Shown one piece after another: positions 16,150 to 25,469 of a stretch of DNA of 32,029 bases. The DNA lies in contig NZ_KB904246.1 in assembly GCF_000379925.1 (NCBI RefSeq), positions 1-32,029 on the forward strand. The letters are read 5' to 3'. The stretch is from Porphyromonas levii DSM 23370 (GTDB lineage: Bacteria; Bacteroidota; Bacteroidia; Bacteroidales; Porphyromonadaceae). The first letter of the stretch is position 1; each line of letters begins with the position of its first letter. Below the pieces are notes generated by a model. It saw nothing but the letters and a program-made list of their open reading frames with translations, did not search any database and was not told the DNA's origin. A program made the position numbers and the translations under genes.

Positions 16150-16626
16150 TTAGATGTTGTCGTCCGAAGTCCCTCCACCGCCTTCATTTGGCTTAGTGGA
16201 GGGCTTCTTAGAACCCTTCTTGGCTGGTGCTTCCACACGCTCATAGCTTACTCCTGTGAGGTTAAAGTACTTGCGTGAGGGAGAAAGACGTACGACTGGC
16301 TTGGTGATATGGATGTTGGGATTGAATTCATCCACACCCTTTTCCACGAGTTTGCTCTGGAAAGAGGGCTTAAGTACACCCAAGTCGCCATACTCCACGA
16401 TGTCGCCATTCTCCACATGCATCTTAGCAATCTCAGCCGCGAGGCGAAGTACTGCTTCCACCTCGGCACCAGTAAAGGTAGTGGCACGCGCCACTTCATC
16501 ACAAAAATTACGATGGTCAATGCGTTTACGCCCAGTAGGACTTGCCTGAATAACAGTCTTACCTGCCATCTTTCCGATTGTTGCTTTACGCTCTGATAGC
16601 GTATAAGCCAAAGGTCTATTTGCCAT
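16150..16626 (-). CDS. HU-like DNA-binding protein, Bacteroidota type
   Basis: A 158-residue nucleoid-type protein. It has the extended Bacteroidota form of the HU/IHF fold: an N-terminal strand segment (MANRPLAYTLSERKATIGKM), helices with VARATTFTGAEVEAVLRLAAE (about 45-65), the strand turn GDIVEYGDLGVLKPSF (about 74-89), and the arm region ending in the strand VVRLSPSRKYFN. The last 25 residues are a low-complexity basic, then glycine- and acid-rich tail (KKGSKKPSTKP...GGGGTSDD). It probably binds and bends DNA; whether it acts globally or at special sites is unknown. It is monocistronic, with a promoter at the edge of a 22-bp repeat array and a clear terminator. Confidence 0.85.
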   Translation of the reverse strand: MANRPLAYTLSERKATIGKMAGKTVIQASPTGRKRIDHRNFCDEVARATTFTGAEVEAVLRLAAEIAKMHVENGDIVEYGDLGVLKPSFQSKLVEKGVDEFNPNIHITKPVVRLSPSRKYFNLTGVSYERVEAPAKKGSKKPSTKPNEGGGGTSDDNI

Positions 16627-16711
16627 AATATTTTAAAAACGGCTCCACTGTGGTTAGCTTGTTGGGAGGTAGGGAGCCTGTACCCTCCCAATGCTTTTTA
16701 AACCCTTGGTA

Positions 16712-16743
16712 CAAAGGTAATAAAAAAGGTCATGGGTTCCAAA
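16712..16743 (-). promoter_or_regulatory. Well-matched promoter of the HU-like gene, touching the repeat array
   Basis: On the minus strand TTTG (16743-16740) and TACCTTTG (16719-16712) are separated by 20 bases, the best fit to the Bacteroidota -33/-7 pattern in this window. The -33 TTTG overlaps the first three bases of the 22-bp tandem array starting at 16741. Confidence 0.65.
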
Positions 16744-16872
16744 CAAAACCCTCGACCTTTTCAAACAAAACCCTCGACCTTTTCAAACAAAACCCTCGAC
16801 CTTTTCGAACAAAACCCTCGACCTTTTCGAACAAAACCCTCGACCTTTTCGAACAAAACCCTCGACCTTTTT
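16741..16872. repeat. Six tandem 22-bp units upstream of the HU-like gene
   Basis: Units start at 16741, 16763, 16785, 16807, 16829 and 16851. Each carries AACAAAACCCTCGACCTTTT from its second or third base. The first three units begin AAAC and the last three GAAC, the only variation apart from extra T's at the end, so the array looks recently amplified. Because 22 is not a multiple of three, the open frames running through it on both strands are by-products of the repeat, not genes. Confidence 0.9.
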
Positions 16873-16961
16873 TTCGTCTATGGTAAACCAATAGGAAAAA
16901 GCATCTCTGATTTCTTCTCTTTCGACCTTCCAATAGTCTTTGCTACAAGGGGGCGCTCTGG

Positions 16962-19900
16962 TTACTGCACGAGCTTCTCTACAATGTGATAGGCTTGGGT
17001 AACCGTGGTAATGCCTTTGACGGAGATAGACCGTCGCCCTTGCTCTTCTTTGAACCGAAGCTCCCTACCCCACGCAGTAGCATTGGCTAAGATGCGGCTA
17101 AAGACAGCACTTCGGTAGTAACTGCTATTGAGGTCGGAGACCAAATACAGCTTGAGCAAGCCCTGCTTCTGTACTACTCGCTCGATACCCGAACGCTTTC
17201 CGAGCAACCTAAGCTCGACCACCTTGAGGAGCTCCTCAGCCTCCTGAGGGAGTGCGCCAAAGCGATCTTCGAGCCTCAGACGGTAGGCCTGAATGTCTAG
17301 GCTTGTAGAGAGACGCTCCAACTCCCGATATAGCGTGATGCGCTCATTATCACCCGGCACATATAGCTGAGGGAAATAGGCTTCGGCATCGGTCTCTACC
17401 ACAGTCTCGTACACGAAGTCTCGGGGCTGAGGGGCGTCGCCCTGCAGGGTATTGAGCTCTTCTGCGAACTCGGAATCTTTGAGCTCCATCACCGCTTCCT
17501 CTAGAATGCGCTTATAGGTCTCAAACCCGAGGTCGGCAATGAAGCCACTCTGTTCGCTTCCTAGGAGGTTCCCAGCACCACGAATATCCAGGTCTTGCAT
17601 GGCAATATGGATGCCCGAACCAAGTTCGGAGAAGGAGGTGATGCTCTGCATACGTCGCTTGGCATTGGGGGTAAGCTCCTCTATCGGAGGGGTTAGGAGC
17701 AAGCAATAGGCTTTGCGATCGCTTCGCCCTACCCGACCTCTGAGCTGGTGCAGGTCACTAAGCCCAAACCTATGGGCGTCGTTGATAATGATGGTATTGG
17801 CGTTGCCTACGTCTATTCCGTTCTCCACAATAGTGGTAGCGAGGAGCAAATCTGTCTCATGATGGACAAAACCGAGGAGCACTTTCTCCAGCTCCTTTGC
17901 CGACATCTGTCCATGCCCTATAGCTATTCTTATCCCTGGCACTGCCTTGGCAATATCTCGGGCAATGTCATTCATATTGTGGATACGGTTGTGGATGAAG
18001 TACACCTGACCCCCTCGAGCCAATTCGGCATTGATAGCCTCGGCAAGCACATCTATATCGTAGAGCAAATGCTCTGTTCGGATAGGGTAACGATTGGGCG
18101 GAGGGGTGAGAATATTGGAGAGATCGCGCGCACCCATCAGTGAGAACTGAAGGGTACGTGGGATAGGTGTGGCGGTCATGGTAAGGGTATCGATATGGGC
18201 ACGTAGCTCGCGGAGGCGCTCTTTGATCGCGACACCAAACTTTTGCTCCTCATCTATAATCAGCAACCCTAGGTCTTTGTACTCTACACCCTTGCCCGTT
18301 ATCGTATGAGTGCCCACCACAATATCAATTTTTCCCTCCCTGAGCCCCTCCAATACCTCTTTGCGCTCCTTGGCACTCCTCGCCTGACTGAGGTAATCGA
18401 CCCGAACCGGGAACGCCTTTAGTCGCTTGCTGAAGGTACGAAAGTGCTGATAAGCCAGTACCGTAGTGGGGACTAAGACTGCCACTTGCTTGCCATCTGT
18501 GGCAGCTTTGAAGGCAGCTCGGATGGCAATCTCTGTCTTACCAAAGCCCACATCCCCGCATATCAATCGGTCCATAGGTATGGGGCGCTCCATATCTGCT
18601 TTGACCTCTTTGGTCGCTTGCTCTTGGTCTGGAGTGTCTTCGTACATGAATGAGGCCTCGAGCTCTTTCTGCAAGTAGCTATCTTTGGAGAAGGCAAAGC
18701 CCTCTATCCTCAATCTTTCGGCATAAAGCTTAATGAGGTTGCGCGCAATATCCTTGACCTTTTTCTTGGTGCGCTCCTTGAGGTTGTCCCAAGCAGAACC
18801 TCCTAGCTTGCTCAGTCGTGGGGGCTCTTCGTTGTCTTTGCTCTTGTATTTGGAGATATGATGCAGAGAGTGGATGGAGACATAGACCGAGTCACCGCCC
18901 TGAAAGTTGAGCCGCACGGTCTCTTTCTGCTTGCCATTCTGCGCAATCGTAAATAGTCCGCCGAAGGTAGCGATGCCATAATTATGGTGCACCACGTAGT
19001 CTCCATATTCGAAGCTCTGTATGTCTTTGAGCGTCATCACCGCTCTCGACTTACGAATCTTATCGCTCTTGAGCTTAAAATTATGGTAGCGCTCGAAGAT
19101 AGAGTGGTCGGTAAAGAGCGCTATCTTCAGTGTGTCATCGATAAAACCACTGTGTAGTGTGGGGGTAATGGGCTGGAAAACGATGCCCTTAGCCTGCTCT
19201 GAGAATATCGACTGTAGCCGCTCTATCTGCCCCTCCTGGTCACTCATGATGATTGTATCGTAGCCTGAGGACTGATACTTGAGTAGGGCTTCGGAGAGGA
19301 GGTCGAAGTTTTTGTGGAAGATAGGTTCGGGCAACTGTCCGAAACGGACCACCTTCTCTGCCACCTTGGGATTGGTCAAAAGGCACTGATGCTCGTCGAT
19401 TTCTGCCAAAAGGCTCGTGGGTTCGACCAGAGAAGCTTGAAGGTCTTGGAGGGTTGGGAACTGGTTGTCCTCGGGATGAATAGGCGCAGTGGTATAGGTC
19501 GTCTGAAGGCTATCGGGAAGGAAGGCTGCCTGATCTACATAGATGAGTGTATCCTTTGGTAGCAAACTGATCAGGGAGTGACCGGCTCGCTCTTCGGGTT
19601 TGAAGGAGGAGAGAATGGCAATCTCCCCTATTTGCTCTTGGGATAGCTGGCTCTCGGGCTCAAAAAGACGGATACTCTCTAGCTCGTCATCGAAGAAATC
19701 GAGACGCGCTGGATACTCCGCAGCAAAGGAATAGATATCGATAATACTACCACGGACGGCGAAATCGCCAGGGGCATAGACGTAATCCTTCTCCTCGAAG
19801 CCCATCTCCCAGAGCTTCTCTCGGAGGGCTTTGCGATCCATCTGAGCGCCCACTCTCAGCTCCAATCTACCTGCCTCGTATGCCTCTGCCTCCACAACAC

Positions 19901-20288
19901 CCTCTATCAATGCTTCGGGATAGGTGACAATGACCTTAGGAAGCGCCGCATCACGGATGAGCTCCAAGAGTTCGCTTCGGATAACCTCATTGGCTAGGTC
20001 TTTATGACCGTAGCGTATCGCCTTTTTATAGAGAGAGGGGAAGAATGATACCTGTTCATCGCCTAGGAGAACCGCTAGGTCATTCTGCAGATACGCAGCA
20101 AGCTCTCCCTCTCGAGCTATTGCAAGAATGGGACGCTGAGCATCGGTCAATGCGTGTAATAAAATAGCTGTAGCGGAGCCTTGCAACCCCTCTACAGCTA
20201 TACTTCTGGTTCCCTTGGAGAGCGCTTGCTTCAAGGAAGCGAGTGACTTACCCTCTGAAAACCTCTTGACTATCTGATCAATATTCAT
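16962..20288 (-). CDS. mfd: Transcription-repair coupling factor Mfd
   Basis: A large ATP-driven DNA translocase, 1108 residues (E. coli Mfd 1148), which removes RNA polymerase stalled at lesions and recruits UvrA. In order it shows a UvrB-like N-terminal part, the RNA-polymerase-interacting region near [20 protein letters not shown] (about 422-441), Walker [10 protein letters not shown] (about 576-584), DEEQ in place of DEAD/H (about 678-681), [17 protein letters not shown], the helicase motif VI region QLRGRVGRS, and the C-terminal regulatory domain. It lies 57 bases after yebC, separated by a hairpin, and is followed by the 22-bp repeat array. Confidence 0.97.
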   Translation of the reverse strand: MNIDQIVKRFSEGKSLASLKQALSKGTRSIAVEGLQGSATAILLHALTDAQRPILAIAREGELAAYLQNDLAVLLGDEQVSFFPSLYKKAIRYGHKDLANEVIRSELLELIRDAALPKVIVTYPEALIEGVVEAEAYEAGRLELRVGAQMDRKALREKLWEMGFEEKDYVYAPGDFAVRGSIIDIYSFAAEYPARLDFFDDELESIRLFEPESQLSQEQIGEIAILSSFKPEERAGHSLISLLPKDTLIYVDQAAFLPDSLQTTYTTAPIHPEDNQFPTLQDLQASLVEPTSLLAEIDEHQCLLTNPKVAEKVVRFGQLPEPIFHKNFDLLSEALLKYQSSGYDTIIMSDQEGQIERLQSIFSEQAKGIVFQPITPTLHSGFIDDTLKIALFTDHSIFERYHNFKLKSDKIRKSRAVMTLKDIQSFEYGDYVVHHNYGIATFGGLFTIAQNGKQKETVRLNFQGGDSVYVSIHSLHHISKYKSKDNEEPPRLSKLGGSAWDNLKERTKKKVKDIARNLIKLYAERLRIEGFAFSKDSYLQKELEASFMYEDTPDQEQATKEVKADMERPIPMDRLICGDVGFGKTEIAIRAAFKAATDGKQVAVLVPTTVLAYQHFRTFSKRLKAFPVRVDYLSQARSAKERKEVLEGLREGKIDIVVGTHTITGKGVEYKDLGLLIIDEEQKFGVAIKERLRELRAHIDTLTMTATPIPRTLQFSLMGARDLSNILTPPPNRYPIRTEHLLYDIDVLAEAINAELARGGQVYFIHNRIHNMNDIARDIAKAVPGIRIAIGHGQMSAKELEKVLLGFVHHETDLLLATTIVENGIDVGNANTIIINDAHRFGLSDLHQLRGRVGRSDRKAYCLLLTPPIEELTPNAKRRMQSITSFSELGSGIHIAMQDLDIRGAGNLLGSEQSGFIADLGFETYKRILEEAVMELKDSEFAEELNTLQGDAPQPRDFVYETVVETDAEAYFPQLYVPGDNERITLYRELERLSTSLDIQAYRLRLEDRFGALPQEAEELLKVVELRLLGKRSGIERVVQKQGLLKLYLVSDLNSSYYRSAVFSRILANATAWGRELRFKEEQGRRSISVKGITTVTQAYHIVEKLVQ

Positions 20289-20302
20289 CCATTATGGGTG
20301 CG

Positions 20303-20336
20303 AATATGGGCAATAGCTACACCTATTACCCATATT
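20303..20336 (-). terminator. Hairpin between yebC and mfd
   Basis: Arms 20303-20316 and 20323-20336 (left arm AATATGGGCAATAG) pair with one mismatch around six bases. On the minus strand it follows the yebC stop by nine bases and ends 14 bases before the mfd ATG. No U-run follows, so it may attenuate, protect the upstream transcript or affect mfd initiation more than end transcription. Confidence 0.45.
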
Positions 20337-20345
20337 GCAACGTCT

Positions 20346-21068
20346 TTATTCCTCTTCGTCAGCCATATTGTGGAAGACATTCTGAACGTCTTCGTCCTCC
20401 TCTAGCTTATCAAGAAGCTTCTCTACATCGGCACGCTGCTCAGGAGTCACCTGCTTGTAGTCCATTGGGACACGTACAAACTCCGAACTAGTGATCTCAT
20501 ATCCCATCTCCTCGAGGTGCGCTTGGAGTGCAGCATTCGAAGCAAAGTCTGCAGAAATCACGAGCTCCCCTTCGTCCTCATCAATCTCTTCTACACCGTA
20601 GTCGATAAGCTCAAGGAGCAATTCCTCTAGGTCTGCATCCTCTTTCTTGACCACATGGAAGACGGCTTCATGAGAGAACATGAATTCTACACTACCTGTG
20701 GTGCCCATAGAACCACCGGTTTTATTGAAATAACTACGCACATTGGCAACCGTACGAGTATTGTTATCCGTAGCCGTCTCAACGAATATGGCGATGCCAT
20801 GAGGTGCATAGCCCTCAAAACTCACCTCCTTGTAGTCGGCAGTATCCTTGTCCGTGGCTTTCTTAATAGCACGCTCCACGTTGTCCTTAGGCATGTTTTC
20901 CTTCTTAGAGGTCTGAATAAGCACTCTCAGACGTGGATTGGTGTCGGGATCAGGGCCGCCTGCTTTGACCGCCATAGTGATCTCTTTGGATAGTTTGGTA
21001 AACACGCGAGCCATATTTCCCCAGCGTGCCAACTTACGAGCTTTACGATATTCAAATGCTCTTCCCAT
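20346..21068 (-). CDS. yebC: YebC/PmpR-family protein
   Basis: A 240-residue protein of the YebC family. Its hallmark start MGRAFEYRKARKLARWGNMA is a Bacteroidota version of the MAGHSKWAN start, followed by RVFTKLSKEITMAVKAGGPD, NMPKDNVERAIKK and YEGYAPHGIA-like FEGYAPHGIAIFVE. An acidic C-terminus (EEDEDVQNVFHNMADEEE) closes it. Long annotated as a transcriptional regulator, the family has more recently been linked to translation, including relief of ribosome stalling; the role here is not decided by sequence. It lies 22 bases after pheT, probably on the same transcript. Confidence 0.93.
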   Translation of the reverse strand: MGRAFEYRKARKLARWGNMARVFTKLSKEITMAVKAGGPDPDTNPRLRVLIQTSKKENMPKDNVERAIKKATDKDTADYKEVSFEGYAPHGIAIFVETATDNNTRTVANVRSYFNKTGGSMGTTGSVEFMFSHEAVFHVVKKEDADLEELLLELIDYGVEEIDEDEGELVISADFASNAALQAHLEEMGYEITSSEFVRVPMDYKQVTPEQRADVEKLLDKLEEDEDVQNVFHNMADEEE

Positions 21069-21090
21069 ACTTATTACTTGTGTGTGTAAA

Positions 21091-23544
21091 TTATCTTAGT
21101 GTAGCACCCAACTGCTTATTGAGCGCTTCGTAAATCTTATTCATCGTCTTCTCTATCACCTTATCGGAGAGCGTCTGCTCGGCATCTTGCAGACCGAACG
21201 CCACTGCATACGATTTCTTGCCCTCTGGCAGGTGCTTTGGGTCTTCGTAGACATCAAAGAGGGTCACCGTTTTGAGTAACTTACCTCCTACCTTCCTCGC
21301 TGTAGCCTCTACATCCGCAAAGGTAATGCTCTTATCTATCAGCAAAGCGAAGTCACGCTTCACCATAGGGAAGCGTGCAATGCTCTTCATCTTTATGTCC
21401 TTTCGGAGGATACGCTCCATGATTGGTCGCCACTCGAGCTCTGCAAAATAGACGGGCACATCTATGTCATGAAGTTTGAGGGTCTCCTGACCCACAAGTC
21501 CCCATGTAGCAATCGTTGCCCCACCCTTTAGAGCTATTCGCTCAGCCGCCTCAAAGCCAGTGGTATCATCGGCACGCTCTACGAAGTATTCGCCCTCACT
21601 AAGCCCCATACGACGGAGGATATTGAGGACAATAGCCTTCAGCTCGAATACACTAGCACTATACTCAGCGCATGCCCAATGGGTAGGTTCGGCATCGCCA
21701 GTCATCCAGATACCCAGGCGATAGCTCTCCTTATACCCCTCAAGGACAGTCTTTTCCCCCTCCTCAGCACGACGGTAGGTATTGCCAAACTCATAGAGTC
21801 GCAGACCATGGGCTTGACGATTGAGGTTGTAATTAATGACCTCTAGACCACCATGAAGCAGGGTCATGCGCATGGTAGATAGGTCTTGCGAAAGAGGATT
21901 CATCACCTGCACAGCCTTGCCCGAGGCGATTTCCTCCTTATAATAACTTGCGCTGGATAGAGAATTATTGAGAATCTCATTGAAACCTGCACCAGTAAGC
22001 TGCTCACTGATACGCTTCTGCATCGCCACACTTATATCTGTAGGCGTCTTGACACTAATCGTACTGCGGAGGTTCTCATCCTCGGGGTACTCATTATAGC
22101 CATAGATACGGAGGATATCCTCAATCACATCTATATCACGAGTAACGTCAAAACGGTAGCGTGGCACGAGTAGTTCGAGCTTGCCTGCCTTATTCTCCAC
22201 CACCTTAATCTCGAGTGCCTCCAGAATCTCTATAGCCTTTGCCTCTGGAATATCTAGCCCGGTCAACTGATGAAGTTTCTCCATTGTGAGCGTTACCTCA
22301 TAAGGCTTCTGCACCTCAGGATACTCATCGTATATCTTACTCTCGACCTTTCCTCCTGTAAGCTCTGTGATAAGGGCTACTGCTCTCTGCATTGCCTCTG
22401 GCAACTGAGCAGGATCTAGACCACGCTCATAGCGGAAAGAGGCATCGGTATTGAACCCATGTCTTCTTGCACTCTTGCGGATATAGGTAGGATGGAACGT
22501 AGCTACCTCTAGGAACATATCGGTGGTTCCCATCGTAACCCCCGAGTCTGCACCACCCATTACACCAGCTAGACAAAGTGGTTTGGTCGCATCAGCGATA
22601 ACAAGATCCTTATCGGTAAGCTTGAGTTCGCTTCCATCAAGAGCAATCAAGCGCTCTCCCTCAGCGGCAAGACGCACGTGGATTTCGTTGTTCTGAATCT
22701 TGGATAAATCGAAAGTATGCAGAGGCTGTCCGAGCTCAAATAGCACATAGTTCGCAGCATCTACTACACTATTGATAGAGCGCTGTCCGATGGTCTCGAG
22801 AGCATCACGGAGCCACTTTGGGCTCTCTGCCACCTTCATACCCTTAATCACCACACCCATATACCTTGGTGCGGCTACTGGAGCATCGAGAAATAGCGCT
22901 ATAGGTTCGTCATTCGTAGCCTCCACTTTGGGGCATTCTGGCTTACGGATTGCAGTACTGTAACCATGTGTCTTGAGAAAAGCATACAAGTCTCGTGCTA
23001 CACCGTAGTGAGAAGTAGCATCGACACGATTAGGGGTAATGTCTACCTCTATTACATAGTCGCTTGTAATACCAAAATATTCGGCAGCAGGCATACCTGG
23101 CTTTATGCCCTCCTCAAGCACCATAATTCCAGAGTGGTCACCACTGAGACCTATTTCCTTGGCTGAGCAAATCATGCCTACCGACTCCACACCACGGATC
23201 TTACCCTTCTTAATGGTAAAGCTCTCATCACCATCGTAGAGTACTGTCCCTACCGTAGCGACCACAACAGTCTGCCCCGCAGCAATATTAGGAGCACCAC
23301 AGACAATCTGAAGTGGCTCACCACTGCCGATATCAACGGTGGTGACGTGGAGATGATCAGAATTGGAGTGCTCTACACATGTAAGCACCTTACCTATTAC
23401 CAGACCTCGCAATCCGCCACGTACGGACTCACGCTCCTCTACGCCACCTACCTCCAAGCCAATAGAGGTAAGCACCTTGCCTACTTCATCGGGAGTTAGA
23501 TCGAAATCGACATACTTCTTCAACCACGAAAATGATATATTCAT
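21091..23544 (-). CDS. pheT: Phenylalanyl-tRNA synthetase, beta subunit
   Basis: The beta chain of the alpha2-beta2 phenylalanyl-tRNA synthetase, 817 residues, the usual bacterial length. The start MNISFSWLKKYVDFDLTPDE is typical. The EMAP/OB-type tRNA-binding domain lies at about 40-150, the B3/B4 editing domain in the following third, B5 near 400-480 (KVESKIYDEYPEV onward), a synthetase-like core, and the C-terminal ferredoxin-fold anticodon-binding domain from about 720 (ARFPMVKRDFALLIDKSITF). The alpha subunit gene is not in the window. A -7 box is visible 81 bases upstream. Confidence 0.97.
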   Translation of the reverse strand: MNISFSWLKKYVDFDLTPDEVGKVLTSIGLEVGGVEERESVRGGLRGLVIGKVLTCVEHSNSDHLHVTTVDIGSGEPLQIVCGAPNIAAGQTVVVATVGTVLYDGDESFTIKKGKIRGVESVGMICSAKEIGLSGDHSGIMVLEEGIKPGMPAAEYFGITSDYVIEVDITPNRVDATSHYGVARDLYAFLKTHGYSTAIRKPECPKVEATNDEPIALFLDAPVAAPRYMGVVIKGMKVAESPKWLRDALETIGQRSINSVVDAANYVLFELGQPLHTFDLSKIQNNEIHVRLAAEGERLIALDGSELKLTDKDLVIADATKPLCLAGVMGGADSGVTMGTTDMFLEVATFHPTYIRKSARRHGFNTDASFRYERGLDPAQLPEAMQRAVALITELTGGKVESKIYDEYPEVQKPYEVTLTMEKLHQLTGLDIPEAKAIEILEALEIKVVENKAGKLELLVPRYRFDVTRDIDVIEDILRIYGYNEYPEDENLRSTISVKTPTDISVAMQKRISEQLTGAGFNEILNNSLSSASYYKEEIASGKAVQVMNPLSQDLSTMRMTLLHGGLEVINYNLNRQAHGLRLYEFGNTYRRAEEGEKTVLEGYKESYRLGIWMTGDAEPTHWACAEYSASVFELKAIVLNILRRMGLSEGEYFVERADDTTGFEAAERIALKGGATIATWGLVGQETLKLHDIDVPVYFAELEWRPIMERILRKDIKMKSIARFPMVKRDFALLIDKSITFADVEATARKVGGKLLKTVTLFDVYEDPKHLPEGKKSYAVAFGLQDAEQTLSDKVIEKTMNKIYEALNKQLGATLR

Positions 23545-23624
23545 ATAGTCTCCTATCTATTGATTATCAACCGAAAAGGAGCAAGCCTTACACCTCAGAT
23601 GTAAGACCCACTCAAAAACTTCTA

Positions 23625-23632
23625 CAAAGGTA
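23625..23632 (-). promoter_or_regulatory. Promoter -7 box for pheT
   Basis: The minus strand reads TACCTTTG, the same box as at the HU-like gene, 81 bases before the pheT ATG. No clear -33 TTTG is present. Confidence 0.45.
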
Positions 23633-23651
23633 ACAAAATAAGGCGATATAG

Positions 23652-23906
23652 CTAAAATGGCTCGTACCCTCTCGCCCTACAATCTAGTCTCGTTTCTTGA
23701 GGGTAAAATGTGAATACCAACAGCGTTTCATTTACCAATGCATATCCTTCTTCATAGAATTGAAAATACTCCTTCTTATAAGGGTTACTGTAGTTAGTCG
23801 AGGAAACATTACTCTTATCCTCAAACCTCTCAGGCTAAAACATCGCCAACACCTGATGATTAGCCTTGCTATAAATGAGTTGTCGGGAGGCTAGTATTGG
23901 AATCAT
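23652..23906 (-). pseudogene. Possible decayed small gene with one internal stop
   Basis: From ATG at 23906 a frame of 85 codons runs to TAG at 23652, interrupted only by a TAG at 23837-23835 (codon 24). The second part contains a protein-like stretch, KEYFQFYEEGYALVNETLLV then FTFYPQETRL. It has no recognisable family and no clear start signal. It may be a gene remnant or chance; the two cannot be separated by eye. Confidence 0.3.
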
Positions 23907-23994
23907 CCCTCAGGGTGTGTACACATTTAGGATTGCAAAAAAGAAGTGTATACAATAACAGGAATAACAAACAAACTGTGTACTACTTTCATGA

Positions 23995-24107
23995 ATACCA
24001 TAACATTCCATTTCTTTTTCCAATATTGGAAAGGTATCGTTCCCTCCCTGGAAACTTATCTTTCCAACGTTGGAAAGATAAGTTTCCAACGCTGGAAAAT
24101 CTGGTAT
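23995..24107. repeat. Palindromic 22-bp repeat array with inverted flanks
   Basis: Four units start at 24017, 24039, 24061 and 24083. Units 1, 3 and 4 are 16-bp palindromes such as TTTCCAACGTTGGAAA plus a six-base linker; unit 2 is degenerate but keeps TTCC and TGGAAA in register. Units 2 and 3 together make a perfect 38-bp palindrome (24050-24087). ATACCA at 23995-24000 and TGGTAT at 24102-24107 bracket the array in inverted orientation. Confidence 0.8.
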
Positions 24108-24183
24108 CAATACATTGAGACTACAAGTAGATTACCTGCTCTAGCACGACCGTCCTATTAAAAGGCTTGAAAGTATAGGGAAC

Positions 24184-24224
24184 AGAAAGCCCCGCACCGA
24201 TAGATGACCGATGCGGGACTTTCT
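24184..24224 (-). terminator. Terminator of the DUF151-rsmE-sufS operon
   Basis: AGAAAG, CCCGCA and CG on the left pair with CG, TGCGGG and CTTTCT on the right, with two single mismatches and a nine-base loop. It begins about 20 bases after the sufS stop on the minus strand. Confidence 0.75.
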
Positions 24225-24243
24225 GCTCCTATTGTTCGCTCTG

Positions 24244-25467
24244 TTATTTCAGAATATCTAGGGCGCGACGGAGCGCCTTGATGAATAAGTCTATCTCTTC
24301 TTTCGTATTGTAAAGAGCAAAGCTTACTCTAGCTGTACCCTCGATGCCAAGGCTCTTCATAAGTGGCTGTGCGCAGTGGTGACCTGTTCGGATAGCAATC
24401 CCTTGCTGATCGAGCAACACTCCCAAATCGTACGGATGGACGCCCTCTACGAGGAAACTAATCACGGCCTCCTTTTGAGGAGCTGTACCATATATCTTTA
24501 GTCCTTCTATCTGTAGCATTTGTTCAGTGGCATATCGGAGCAATTCCTCTTCATGTAGTAAGATCTCATCCATGCCGAGTGTCTCTAAGTATTTGATACT
24601 AGCAGAGAGCCCGACACTGCCAATGAAATCGGGCGTGCCCGCCTCGTACTTATAGGGAAGTTCATTGTAAGTGGTTTCCTCCCAGCTTACATGCTGGATC
24701 ATCTCTCCTCCTCCGTGATAAGGTGGCAGCTTATCAAGCCATTCCCTCTTGCCATAGAGAATTCCGATTCCAGTAGGGCCATAAATCTTATGCCCAGAGA
24801 AAGCGAGGAAGTCTACATCCAACGCCTGCACATCTATCTTACGGTGCGCAATAGCTTGGGCTGCATCGATAAGTACAGGTATCCCTTTACTATGAGCGAA
24901 GGCGACCACCTCCGCCACAGGATTGATCGTACCCATTACATTGGATGCGTAACAGATAGAAACGAGTTTGGTGCGCTCACTCACCATACTTCGGAACGCC
25001 TCCATATCCATAACCCCCTCTTGGGTAAAAGGAACTGCCCTAAGCTTGATACCTCTAGATACGCCTTGCAATTGCCAAGGTACAATATTACTGTGGTGCT
25101 CCATCCCAGAGACGATGACTTCATCGCCACTTTGCATCTGGCTTGAGCAAAAGATACTCGCTACCATATTGATACCCTCGGTTGTTCCTCTGGTGAATAG
25201 CACCTCGGCGGGTTCTCGAGCATTGATGAAGCGAGCAATATGTGCTCTTGCTTCCTCGTGGGCTGCTGTAGCTTGTTGGCTAAGGGTATGTACCCCCCTA
25301 TGGATATTGGCGTTACGATGTTCGTATGCCTCCCGCTCAGCATCTATCATCTGCCGTGGCTTTTGCGCCGTTGCAGCGTTATCAAAGTAAACCAATGGAT
25401 ACTTGCCTTTTATAGTCGTAGATAATATAGGGAAGTCTGCCCTTACTTTATCAATATTATATGCCAT
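24244..25467 (-). CDS. sufS: Cysteine desulfurase SufS
   Basis: A PLP-dependent enzyme, 407 residues, which takes sulfur from cysteine as a persulfide for Fe-S cluster assembly. The PLP lysine is K227 in FSGHKIYGPTG and the persulfide cysteine C365 in RTGHHCAQPLM, matching K226 and C364 of E. coli SufS almost exactly. The N-terminus (VRADFPIL, YFDNAATAQKP) and GTTEGINMVA are typical of group II desulfurases. The suf scaffold genes are not in the window. It starts two bases after the rsmE stop and ends the operon. Fe-S supply is relevant to the mesaconase, ferredoxin and other enzymes of this anaerobe. Confidence 0.96.
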   Translation of the reverse strand: MAYNIDKVRADFPILSTTIKGKYPLVYFDNAATAQKPRQMIDAEREAYEHRNANIHRGVHTLSQQATAAHEEARAHIARFINAREPAEVLFTRGTTEGINMVASIFCSSQMQSGDEVIVSGMEHHSNIVPWQLQGVSRGIKLRAVPFTQEGVMDMEAFRSMVSERTKLVSICYASNVMGTINPVAEVVAFAHSKGIPVLIDAAQAIAHRKIDVQALDVDFLAFSGHKIYGPTGIGILYGKREWLDKLPPYHGGGEMIQHVSWEETTYNELPYKYEAGTPDFIGSVGLSASIKYLETLGMDEILLHEEELLRYATEQMLQIEGLKIYGTAPQKEAVISFLVEGVHPYDLGVLLDQQGIAIRTGHHCAQPLMKSLGIEGTARVSFALYNTKEEIDLFIKALRRALDILK

Positions 25468-25469
25468 AC

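Larger units (their letters stand above)
23545..24243. other. Intergenic region between sufS and pheT
   Basis: About 700 bases without an intact gene. It holds the pheT promoter box (23625-23632), a minus-strand frame broken by one TAG (23906-23652), a TGTGTACACA palindrome near 23920, the palindromic 22-bp array (24017-24104) with inverted hexamers around it, and the sufS terminator (24184-24224). Confidence 0.7.

Noticed and set aside
16650-16989. Overlapping open frames on both strands rich in repeated peptides (NPRPF, STFSNKT, KRSRVLFEKVEGF).
   Set aside because: They are produced by the 22-bp tandem array. The period is not a multiple of three, so all frames cycle through the same peptides; no start signal or family match.
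23697-24161. Several short open frames between sufS and pheT, some with FPTLENL-like peptides.
   Set aside because: Those over the palindromic array are translations of the repeat, and the rest lack any protein-like conservation. Only the TAG-interrupted minus frame was kept as a weak candidate.
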